Assembly: GCA_012274445.1 (NCBI GenBank)
Contig: JAAROD010000094.1
Coordinates: 620,001 to 684,000 of the forward strand
Length of the DNA: 64,000 bases
Direction: 5' to 3'
Origin: Sclerotiophoma versabilis
Lineage: Eukaryota; Ascomycota; Dothideomycetes; Pleosporales; Didymellaceae
In this document: piece by piece, positions 35,301 through 42,124 of the stretch
Layout of the letters: each line of letters opens with the position of its first letter
How positions within the stretch are numbered: the first letter of the stretch is position 1
Program-made: the position numbers and the translations under genes
Notes under the pieces: model-generated
Told to the model about the DNA's origin: nothing
Databases searched by the model: none
Seen by the model: the letters and a program-made list of their open reading frames with translations, nothing else

Positions 35301-36697
35301 ATGGTCAGCCAATTCTCCCCGGGATAATTCCCAACGGCACTACTCCAGTTCAACCTGGCCCATCGACACCATCCACGCCCGATCTGTCGAATGATCCCAT
35401 TCCTGATATTCTCAAGCCAAGCGATGTTGGCCTCTTGAACACTAATCCTGGCCTCATCGCCAAGGCAATCAACGATGCCGCTCAACATCTATCCCCCAAT
35501 GACCCCAATGTCCGCGGTTGGCAAGAATACGGATGCTTCACGTCCGACAATCTCTTCAACGGCACCCTCACCGCCGCAGCTGCAGTGTCCGTGACCTCTC
35601 AAGTTGCTATGAGCCCTGAGGTCTGTATTGACATCTGTGTCACACGGGGTGCTGATTATTCCTCTGTCATTGGTGGGTCCTGCTATTGTAGTCTTACGCC
35701 TCCCCCGACCGATGCTGGCTCGACCAAGTGTACCACACCTTGCGAGGGAGATGCTTCACTTTTCTGTGGCAACCCCACTGATAAAGGGTACAGCGTATTC
35801 AAGCGCCTTGTCACTCCGAACAGCCTTGTTCCTTTGCCTGAGCGTCCTACCCCTAACGGCTTCCAGTACAGTGGATGTTACTTCGGGAACAACTTCATTG
35901 CAACTGCTGGATACGTGGTACAAGGCTCAATAGGCATCAGTGCTTGCTCTGCTACTGCTGCGCTGAACGGTTTCCCATATGCTGCTTTGCAAGGCAGTAC
36001 TTGCTACGCATCTAAGTTTCCTCCCACATCCGATCTGGAGGCTGGAATTGGTCTCTGCTCTACTCCTTGTACTGGAAACCCCCTCGAGGCGTGTGGTGGT
36101 GTAGCTTCGGCTGTCAACACTGGTGCTGGCCTCACTCAGCTGATTACACTCTATGCGGCGGGACCAACACTTCTGACCACAATTCCCCCACCACCCGATA
36201 CTAACGCCACTGGTCCTTCAGGGCCTGGCGGCATCTTCGTTGACGGTTGTTTCCGTGCTAGTACATTTATTCTTGATGCTGTCACGAACGGTCGGCAATT
36301 TTCCTACGCCCAAGACATTCCGGTCGACAACAGCGGTGCCAAGTGCTTCTCTCAGTGCAATGCGGCAGGCTTCAATTATGCTCTCACCAACAGGGCTACT
36401 TGCTACTGCAGCAATGCCGCACCCACGTCTGCTGCTAGTCAGTCTGATTGTAACTTACCTTGCCCGAACAACCCTGATGAACGATGTGGCGGTCAAGACG
36501 ACATCAACAGTCCCGACGGCGGCATTCTTGGAAACGTTTACAGCAGTCTAGCTATTAGTCTACCTGCTCCTGAGGTACGTCCACTTGTTCCCTATGTCGC
36601 AAGAACGCACACACTTTGCTCCACTGCTCTATGCTCTATGCTCTGCAAAACCCTTCGAGATTTGATCTGCAAAGGTAACGTATTGCTCTACGCGTAA
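29339..36697 (+). CDS. Giant secreted Pro-rich tandem-repeat protein with three C-terminal WSC domains
   Basis: This is probably a cell-wall or extracellular adhesive protein. One open frame of 2452 codons starts with a signal peptide (hydrophobic core LTMSMVLSVMNG, likely cleavage after GADA). A Pro/Thr/Leu-rich low-complexity segment follows, then 54-nt repeats, then eight 47-52-residue repeats, then degenerate DP-rich repeats of the kind GFPIDPxTGxP, then six 63-64-residue repeats carrying an N-glycosylation sequon (NNGT). Three cysteine-rich WSC carbohydrate-binding modules lie at about residues 2060-2155, 2174-2270 and 2299-2400, with CYCS/CYAS and C-G-G-type cores. No transmembrane helix or GPI signal is seen in this frame. 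The end is uncertain: a GTACGT donor follows LPAPE at about 36574, and splicing to TAG ending at 36724 would give a different short tail. Function is inferred from the domains only. Confidence 0.85.
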   Translation: MGRVYRHVLTMSMVLSVMNGADALPAPVPQLFGGLPGGTTTATTRASTTAAGTATLPISGNTLQVPTLPTTTLRTPTLPAPSLPSTTLQAPALPTTTLPAFQIPTLQLPTLKLPTLELPTFQAPTLPAFEVPTLPTFQAPTFPAFEAPTFPTLQFPTFPLPSGQNTGLINGILPITDPLTGVLTGVGGVVDNVVKDVGAAASGIVSGVGTGVQDLSQIVGGALGSGTPGLGGVVGNVVGGLGDAAGTLLGDAGTVLNQGSGVIGNVAGGVLGTADNILFGSGVAPRPSTNVPGATVPSSGLPIIGGALTGLPSLPSAGLPIIGGALTGLPSLPSAGLPIIGGALTGLPSLPSAGLPVIGEALGNLVTTDINNPTLPINLNPLGGSGSGVNIPGLDINVPGVNLNLPDLGGIGSVLTGLGAGGSILPTPTLGGIPSIGLPLLPTLGGTVPNPSNVLGGLESLLNPSNLIPSIIGGLPSFTGLPNAGTGLPTAGLGGLPALGSELENVIPSIISGLPNVIPSIISGLPGPTSLPTAGLPGVGGLPGLGGLPALGSELENVIPSIINGLPNVIPSIISGLPGPTSLPTAGLPTAGLPGLGGLPALGSELENVIPSIINGLPNVIPSIISGLPGPTSLPTAGLPTAGLPGLGGLPALGSELENVIPSIINGLPNVIPSIISGLPGPTSLPTAGLPTAGLPGLGGLPALGSELENVIPSIINGLPNVIPSIISGLPGPTGLPGSTGLPGLGGLPALGSELENVIPSIISGLPNVIPSIISGLPGPTGLPGSTGLPGLGGLPALGSELENVIPSIISGLPNVIPSIISGLPGPTGLPGSTGLPGLGGLPALGSELENVIPSIISGLPNVIPSIISGLPSAGLPGFPPIPTLPGTGAVVPSTIPLLPGINIPGVDIGIGGNGGVGLNTPIGSVGIDGGGSVGVVLPPINIPGISIPNIGLPGVGLPSTSLPGSDLPNPTVPTGLPSIDLPGIDNPLPNLPIDPISGFPKDPLTGALLDPVTGVPLAIDPETNFPIDPVTNLPFNPALGPPPVEVPDLPTPSGLPTGEDFTNFPIDPLSGFPKDPITGALLDPISGIPLAIDPETNFPIDPITGLPFDPTVGPPPVEVPDLPTPPELPIDENSTLPSVPEIDLNTGFPIDPISGFPRDPDTGRLVDPETGVPLLTDRGTGFPINPNNLLPFNPQTGAPILPPIDTVTGFPKNPSNGVLLDPTSGFPLAIDPATKFPINPATLVPFDPATGIPVTPSNPPTTLPPLDPVTNLPKDPATGSLLDPTTGLPLPIDPYTGFPIEPLSGLPIDPQTGELVLPGVPEPSNVPDLPTTPDTPGELPTVTGLPSVPNDTPNVPGNTSISEPGTPNVPGLPNVPITLPGLSITPGTPGSLATNPSGFPIDPITKLPKDPVTQIFHDATTGLPLRTDPTNGFPIDPIRSAPIDPSTGKAVPAVPAVPGVPGIPVIDPVTKFPIDPITNLPQDPETRVFYNRLTGLPLPVDPLTGFPILPSLGVPISTITGLPDVLHGLPIDPTNGQLVIAQSTPTRLPAGVPLGSILDPVTGFLKDTLSGKYFDLSTGVILKIDAGTGFPISPTLGLPINPANGQPVLPTIPPTATPINPATLPVDPNNGFPTNNGTLINPVSGLPLDIDPKSGFPIDPTSGRPFNPLTGQFYIPPVVTPIDPATLPVDPNNGFPTNNGTLINPVSGLPLDIDPESGFPIDPTSGRPFNPLTGQFYIPPVVTPIDPATLPVDPNNGFPTNNGTLINPVSGLPLNIDPESGFPIDPTSGRPFNPLTGQFYIPPVVTPIDPATLPVDPNNGFPTNNGTLINPVSGLPLDIDPESGFPIDPTSGRPFNPLTGQFYTPPVTTAPIDPATLPVDPNNGFPTNNGTLINPVSGLPLDIDPESGFPIDPTSGLPFNPLTGQFYTPPVTTAPIDPATLPVDPNNGFPTNNGTLINPVSGLPLEIDPASGFPISPSTGVPFNPVNGQPILPGIIPNGTTPVQPGPSTPSTPDLSNDPIPDILKPSDVGLLNTNPGLIAKAINDAAQHLSPNDPNVRGWQEYGCFTSDNLFNGTLTAAAAVSVTSQVAMSPEVCIDICVTRGADYSSVIGGSCYCSLTPPPTDAGSTKCTTPCEGDASLFCGNPTDKGYSVFKRLVTPNSLVPLPERPTPNGFQYSGCYFGNNFIATAGYVVQGSIGISACSATAALNGFPYAALQGSTCYASKFPPTSDLEAGIGLCSTPCTGNPLEACGGVASAVNTGAGLTQLITLYAAGPTLLTTIPPPPDTNATGPSGPGGIFVDGCFRASTFILDAVTNGRQFSYAQDIPVDNSGAKCFSQCNAAGFNYALTNRATCYCSNAAPTSAASQSDCNLPCPNNPDERCGGQDDINSPDGGILGNVYSSLAISLPAPEVRPLVPYVARTHTLCSTALCSMLCKTLRDLICKGNVLLYA
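30236..30420 (+). repeat. 54-bp coding tandem repeat, three full copies plus a partial
   Basis: Copies start at 30236, 30290, 30344 and 30398 and encode GLPIIGGALTGLPSLPSA; the fourth diverges after GLPVIGEAL. The copies are nearly identical at DNA level, so the expansion looks recent. Confidence 0.93.
30815..31965 (+). repeat. 141-156-bp coding tandem repeat, eight copies
   Basis: The landmark GGCAG of the LGSELENVIPSI segment occurs at 30836, 30992, 31145, 31298, 31451, 31592, 31733 and 31874. Spacings are therefore 156, 153, 153, 153, 141, 141 and 141 bp. Each unit has the block GLPALGSELENVIPSII and a second internal NVIPSIISGLP, then a linker: GPTSLPTAGLPTAGLPG in earlier units, GPTGLPGSTGLPG in later ones. 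Two subfamilies of linker show two rounds of local duplication. Confidence 0.92.
32310..34190 (+). repeat. Degenerate DP-rich coding repeats (xFPIDPxTGxPxDP type)
   Basis: About 600 residues consist of loosely conserved 12-30-residue units built on D-P-x-T/S-G turns, such as GFPKDPLTGALLDPVTG and GFPIDPISGFPRDP. Conservation is at the pattern level, not the nucleotide level, so this array is older than its neighbours. The first two units (about 32310-32500 and 32526-32715) are longer, about 70 residues, and clearly related (both contain PLAIDPETNFPIDP and VEVPDLPTP). Confidence 0.8.
34192..35330 (+). repeat. 189/192-bp coding tandem repeat, six copies
   Basis: Units start at about 34192, 34381, 34570, 34759, 34950 and 35142. 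Each encodes 63-64 residues beginning PIDPATLPVDPNNGFPTNNG and containing GFPIDPTSGRPFNPLTGQFY. Copies 1-4 are separated by exactly 189 bp and are almost identical; copies 5 and 6 carry an extra residue (PPVTTAPID in place of PPVVTPID). Every copy holds an N-G-T glycosylation sequon. Confidence 0.95.
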
Positions 36698-39578
36698 GTG
36701 CTGTGCTTTGCTATCTCATGATAGTTCTCCTCATCGCCATCGTAGCTCATATCCTCTGGCCTGTGATTTGAGCGCATTCTGCTCGTTGTTGTTCCTTGCT
36801 GCTGGAGCTTGTGCTCTCCAGTTCCGATCCGAGTCCGCTCTGGATCTAGGTAGAGCTTGTAGTTCACTTCTACAGGCTGACGCGGTCCAACATCCTAACA
36901 GCACCAGAAATCGTGCTTTCTGGGTGATGGGTGACTATACTGGAGCTCATGGTTTCTGGCATTCCCTATCGACTGTCCCTCTCTGGTCATATGGCATCGA
37001 CATGCACTCGTGATGTGGTATCTGATGCTGGATGTCTTTTCGTGGATGAAAATCGGTGAAGTAGGTAAGTCGATTACACCACATGTTTGAGAGCTAATGC
37101 CACTATGGGTCGTTGAGAATTCAGTTCATGGCATGAGCTCTTGGCTTGCAAGGTATGAACGTACTTGCATATACGAGACAGACAAAGACGGTAACGTCGC
37201 GACTAAGTAGCTGCTGATACAAATATATAGCGCAATCTTTGAGGGCTTCTTCCTACTCTTTATCCTTTGATGCCATGTATACTTTATCAATTTATGCGAG
37301 CAGTCTTATGTGGCTTTCTCAAGGTCACTTATATGGGCGGCTCATCCTAACAACGGTAAAGGCGAGCTGCTCTCCACGAAGTAGCTGTCCAATCCGATCA
37401 GTGCTCATCGTTGACATCTTCGCACTTGTTTATCTGCTCTCCTTACGCCTCTTCACCTCAGTTCTTGACTGCCCTCAACTCCATCTCCAATCATTGTCAA
37501 TCTCGCCTCGTGCTCTAGTAGCTCACTTTTAGAAGCACCTCCGCCTTGGCTTTGTAGTCGTCCGCAGTATCGAGATGAGTGGGTGTCAATGCCAGGTCTC
37601 ACATCAATAGATCCCCTCATGTCGCCATGTGTACGATCTCAATGTCCTCCTTTTCAACAAGCTTCACGCTGCCGCCATGTGTGAAATGATATGACACGAC
37701 AACGTTGCAGCGACCACTGTACAGAAACGCCTGAAGAATCTTTAGCCGCACTCTGAAAGGAGATTCAAACATGATTGGCTAAGATACTTGTCCAATATTT
37801 GGTTTGTCGACCATCCTTTAAAACCATACGCGCAGAACCACCTGCACCCTCCGAATACAACACCATCCCCTAGGTGGCTCCAGCACTTGTGCGCTTTAGC
37901 GCCGAGCTCCCTCTTAAACGCAGACCGAGAGCGATATGCAAACGTAAAGAATTTGGATAGCTCTCTGTACGCGTAGGAAACATCTTCGATCACCATGCGC
38001 ACGATTCCCCTCCCGGCCCTTAAGCGCTATGACTAAACCAAACTGCTTCCACTTTACTCTGTGCAACCATACAACTGACTTAACAGTCACAGCGGTCTTC
38101 AGACAGGTTTTCTACAGTCACTATGCACCTATCGGCTATGGGACCTTGCTTGCAGTCTGTGGGCCGGGACAAGCTCTTTGCACATAGTTCATTGGCAACC
38201 TTGCTCTGCCACCATGCGCGCGATATCAAGCCCATGACTGCCTTTCAAGAACATTTTTGCTTTGCTCATTACTTATGTCCAACCACGAACATCAAATTGG
38301 GCTGTAGTCGACTGGGACGCCATGTTCCATCGCAGTGATGTATCAGTAGACTAGTTATTTATTTCATAAGTCTGTATTCTATACGTCTGTGTGATGTGTT
38401 TTCCTCATCACTCTCATGTTCGAAGTGTGGATAGCGGAGTGCCCTCAGCCGAACAAACCAACACGTGTGAGTGGGAAAGGAAAGTAAAGTGCCCGGAAGA
38501 GGGGCTGAGCGAGAGCTGGGCCTTTCAATCCTTCCCAATCGAGATTCCACCATATTATCAAAGCAAAGCATTGGGGTCTGCAGATCTTCACAACCACCTC
38601 CGACGCCGACCTCTACACCCAGCAAGCTCTTGAGAACTCCTGGGGGTAACTGCTATAGGCTGTCCAGAGGTATCAGATCACTTTTAGGGGTCATATCTCC
38701 TTGGCATTGACGACATTTGCAACGTCTCTATATGGGTGATGTACTGTGATCTCCAACAAGGCGATTCTGTCTAGATTCTTCAGCCAATGTCAGGATTGGT
38801 ACTGTCAAGCCGCGAACCAGGTGATCAGCCTGAAGCTCTTGCAGAAAACAACAACAACAGTAAGTTAAGGCAGGCTTTAAAGCCTTACCTCAGGCGTTTA
38901 GTGGGGCGTGGAATGAATAAGTTCGCAATGCTGGTCAAAATGAGCGCGTTTAGATGCGCCGTATGTTATTCGTGTTGGTACTCCGTGGTTTGGAGCTGGA
39001 CCAAGATCTGCTAACGCAAAGCTCTGTGTACGATCAGAATAGTGCCTGGGTCGTCAAGCCGCCCTTTTTGGCATCGCTTCTTCAGCACTTTGTAGTTTTA
39101 GCCTGGTATGGAGTGCTTTCATTGCAGTGTTTCGGGCATTGCCTCAAAATACCCAAGTTCACTTAATACACTTTGACGATGTGAGGATGCATGGCGTTAA
39201 GAAAGTGCTAGGTTGCTGCTTACAAGATAAGCTCCTTCTGAATCTTATTGACGTCCATTTGTTGTTTTCGACTAGGAATCATCGCCGTTCAGCTCAAGCG
39301 AAAGGTAGGTGCGCACAAGATGCGAAAGCACAAGCTACGCTTGCTGACTTATGATCCTTGCAGTCAAAGTTGATGTGGAGGTAAGTTGCTGAGATGGTAT
39401 TCCGGGTAAATCTCCCATAGCGAGCCGGAGAATCTCATGCGCGATCTCCATCTCCCATCCCAAACAGGAAACTGCTGTATTATTCCCCGCATATCATCCT
39501 GGCATGTGTTCCAACGACATGGTGCTCCCGAACGCGATAGTACTACCCCGCGCGCGTTCCTGGATGACATCGTTTGGA
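36698..39578. other. 2.9-kb intergenic region
   Basis: The left end likely holds the last exon or 3' UTR of the WSC gene. The rest has only short frames (under 105 codons) without domains or signal peptides. The right end is the promoter of the GH95 gene. Nothing else was recognised. Confidence 0.5.
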
Positions 39579-39587
39579 GTATATAAG
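39579..39587 (+). promoter_or_regulatory. TATA box of the GH95 gene
   Basis: GTATATAAG lies 58 bp before ATG 39645. Its position supports that ATG as the start, rather than the in-frame ATG at 39504, which lies upstream of the TATA element. Confidence 0.6.
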
Positions 39588-39644
39588 CCTGTAGGTACCA
39601 CGAAGTATTCTTCTGCAAACCTGAGCTTAAGAGCTGACTCTAAG

Positions 39645-42083
39645 ATGCGTGCAAGACATTGGGAAGCCTTTTGGCTTTCCACTCTTCCTATCTTCACACT
39701 CACACCGCTCATTGATGCAAAATCCTTATGGTCCACCATCCCCGCAAATAGCAGCGATATAATCCGCACCGCCTACCCTCTAGGCAATGGACGGTTAGGC
39801 GCACTGTCTCATGGCGCACCCCTCGCCGAGATCCTTACGCTCAACGTCGACAGTCTCTGGTCTGGTGGCCCTTTCGAAGTTTCGAACTACACGGGCGGCA
39901 ACCCGAACGCATCTGTCGCTCACAGTCTTGAAGGGATTCGGGACTTGATCTTTGAAAACGGGACTGGGAATGTGACGGAGCTTCTGGGCGATGATCGGTT
40001 CTACGGGAGTTATCGCGTGTTAGGAAATTTGAGCGTTGCTGTACCGTCGCTTTCGGGCAGTAACATGTGCATTACTAGCTATAGGCGGGCACTGGACCTG
40101 GTGAACGGCGTGCATACGACCGAAATATCCGTTGATGGACAAGATATCGAGACAAATGTCTTCTGTTCGTTCCCAGACCAGGTCTGCGTGTATGCGGTTC
40201 ATTCAACTAAAGCTCTCCCAGCGCTGGAAGTGCGTCTCGATAATGAGCTCGTGGAGCCGGAGTTGCAGAACGTCACTTGTGTCGATGGGCAAAGTTATGG
40301 GAATGAGACGGCATATGTGCGCTTGCGAGGCGTGACGCAACTGGGTCCGCCGGAGGGTATGCGGTACGATGCGATTGCGCGTATCGTGTCCGGCTCGAGG
40401 GTTCAGACAATCTGCAACAACGCGACTGGAACGTTAAGCATCATGCCCAGAAACGGTACGCTGAGCATTGCTATTGTCATTGGCGCAGGCACAAACTATG
40501 ATTCGAAGAAGGGAACAGCAGAATTTGGGTACTCCTTCCGCGGCGAAGATCCAACATTGGTTGTCGAAGCCACCACACGTGCAGCTGCGGCAAAAACGCT
40601 CGAAGCACTGCAACAAGACCATATCGAAGATTATACTTCACTCAAGGACCGCTTCTCGCTCTCGCTCCCCGATCCTTTGAACTCTGCAGAAAGACCAACG
40701 TCTGATCTGATCGCGCGATACAACGCCAACGACACAGCCGGTGATCCTTTTCTCGAAAACCTGTTGTTCGATTACGCAAACTACCTTTTCATCTCCGCTT
40801 CTCGTCCTGGCTCCTTGCCACCAAATCTTCAAGGCCGGTGGAGCGAAGGCCTAGGCGCTGCATGGTCAGGCGACTACCACGCGAACATCAACCTGCAGAT
40901 GAACCATTGGACGCCTGACCAGACAGGGCTGACAGATCTGCAGTCCCCGCTGTGGGACTACATGGTTGACAATTGGGTTCCGCGTGGCGAAGAGACAGCG
41001 AAGCTGCTGTACGGCGCGCCAGGGTGGGTCGTACACAACGAGATGAACATATTCGGACATACGGGTATGAAGAGTGGAGCATCATGGGCGAACTATGCAG
41101 CAGCGGCGGCGTGGATGATGCAGCACGTATTTGATCATTGGGAGTACTCGCAAGATGCGGAGTGGTTGCAAGCGCAGGGGTACCCGATGATGAAAGGAGT
41201 TGCGGAATTCTGGCTGAATCAATTGCAGCTCGATAAGTTCTCCAAGGATGGTACGTTAGTAGTCAATCCCTGCAACAGCCCTGAGCATGGACCGACGACG
41301 TTTGGATGCGCACACTTTCAGCAGCTGGTGCACCAAGTCTTCGAAGCTGTACTCTCCATTGGACCAGTGGCGGGCGAGTCAGACGGAACCTTTATGACCA
41401 ACATAACAACCTCGCTTGCTAAGTTAGACAAAGGCTTCCATATCGGTGAATGGGGCCAAATCAAGGAGTGGAAGCTGCCCGATTCCTTTGGATATGATTT
41501 CATCAACGATACACATAGACATCTTTCGGAACTGATTGGATGGTATCCCGGATACAGTTTGTCCTCGTATATGGGCGGCTACAGTAATGCCACAATTCAA
41601 GACGCAATTGCACAGAAGTTGTATAGTCGCGGCGAAGGCAACGCAGAGGATGCGAACGCAGGTTGGGCGAAGGTGTGGCGATCTGCCTGCTGGGCCCGAC
41701 TGAACAATACCGAGCGAGCGCACTTCGAGTTGCGCTATGCCATCGACACAAACTTCGTCGATAACGGTTTCTCAATGTATTCTGCAACCAACACGCCCTT
41801 TCAAATTGATGCGAACTATGGCATTGGCGGCGCGGTGCTGAGCATGCTCGTGGTTGACCTGCCAAACGCGTTCGGTGACAACAGCACCCGGACAGTTGTC
41901 CTGGGTCCAGCAATTCCTGCAGCCTGGGCTGGCGGTAAAGTCCGAGGCCTCACACTAAGGGGCGGTGGTTCAGTCAGCTTCGAGTGGGACGACCAAGGCG
42001 TCGTGACGAAAGCAGAAGTCAATAATCGTAGCGCTTCATTACGCATCGTCAACAAAGAGGGAACCGTCCTAGTCAAGGCTTGA
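39645..42083 (+). CDS. Secreted GH95 alpha-L-fucosidase
   Basis: This enzyme removes alpha-1,2-linked L-fucose, for example from xyloglucan side chains, outside the cell. The single-exon frame gives 812 residues. The start at 39645 yields a signal peptide (hydrophobic WLSTLPIFTLTPL, cleavage near IDA|KSLW). The N-terminal GH95 beta-sandwich contains YPLGNGRLGA and LNVDSLWSGGP. The catalytic (alpha/alpha)6 barrel contains NLQGRWSEGL and DYHANINLQMNHW. By alignment in my head to the Bifidobacterium enzyme AfcA, N414 and N416 match the asparagines that activate water, E547 in NSPEHGP the general acid, and D722 in FQIDANYG the second acidic residue. The C-terminal beta domain (LRGGGSVSFEWDDQG) completes the fold. 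Several N-glycosylation sequons fit secretion. It converges with the membrane-protein gene 41 bp downstream. Confidence 0.93.
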   Translation: MRARHWEAFWLSTLPIFTLTPLIDAKSLWSTIPANSSDIIRTAYPLGNGRLGALSHGAPLAEILTLNVDSLWSGGPFEVSNYTGGNPNASVAHSLEGIRDLIFENGTGNVTELLGDDRFYGSYRVLGNLSVAVPSLSGSNMCITSYRRALDLVNGVHTTEISVDGQDIETNVFCSFPDQVCVYAVHSTKALPALEVRLDNELVEPELQNVTCVDGQSYGNETAYVRLRGVTQLGPPEGMRYDAIARIVSGSRVQTICNNATGTLSIMPRNGTLSIAIVIGAGTNYDSKKGTAEFGYSFRGEDPTLVVEATTRAAAAKTLEALQQDHIEDYTSLKDRFSLSLPDPLNSAERPTSDLIARYNANDTAGDPFLENLLFDYANYLFISASRPGSLPPNLQGRWSEGLGAAWSGDYHANINLQMNHWTPDQTGLTDLQSPLWDYMVDNWVPRGEETAKLLYGAPGWVVHNEMNIFGHTGMKSGASWANYAAAAAWMMQHVFDHWEYSQDAEWLQAQGYPMMKGVAEFWLNQLQLDKFSKDGTLVVNPCNSPEHGPTTFGCAHFQQLVHQVFEAVLSIGPVAGESDGTFMTNITTSLAKLDKGFHIGEWGQIKEWKLPDSFGYDFINDTHRHLSELIGWYPGYSLSSYMGGYSNATIQDAIAQKLYSRGEGNAEDANAGWAKVWRSACWARLNNTERAHFELRYAIDTNFVDNGFSMYSATNTPFQIDANYGIGGAVLSMLVVDLPNAFGDNSTRTVVLGPAIPAAWAGGKVRGLTLRGGGSVSFEWDDQGVVTKAEVNNRSASLRIVNKEGTVLVKA

Positions 42084-42124
42084 GAGACAGTAAATTTTGT
42101 ATTGTAGGCGGTAGAATGTTTCCT

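Noticed and set aside
39504..39644. Upstream in-frame ATG of the GH95 gene
   Set aside because: It would bury the signal peptide behind 47 residues, and the TATA element lies downstream of it.
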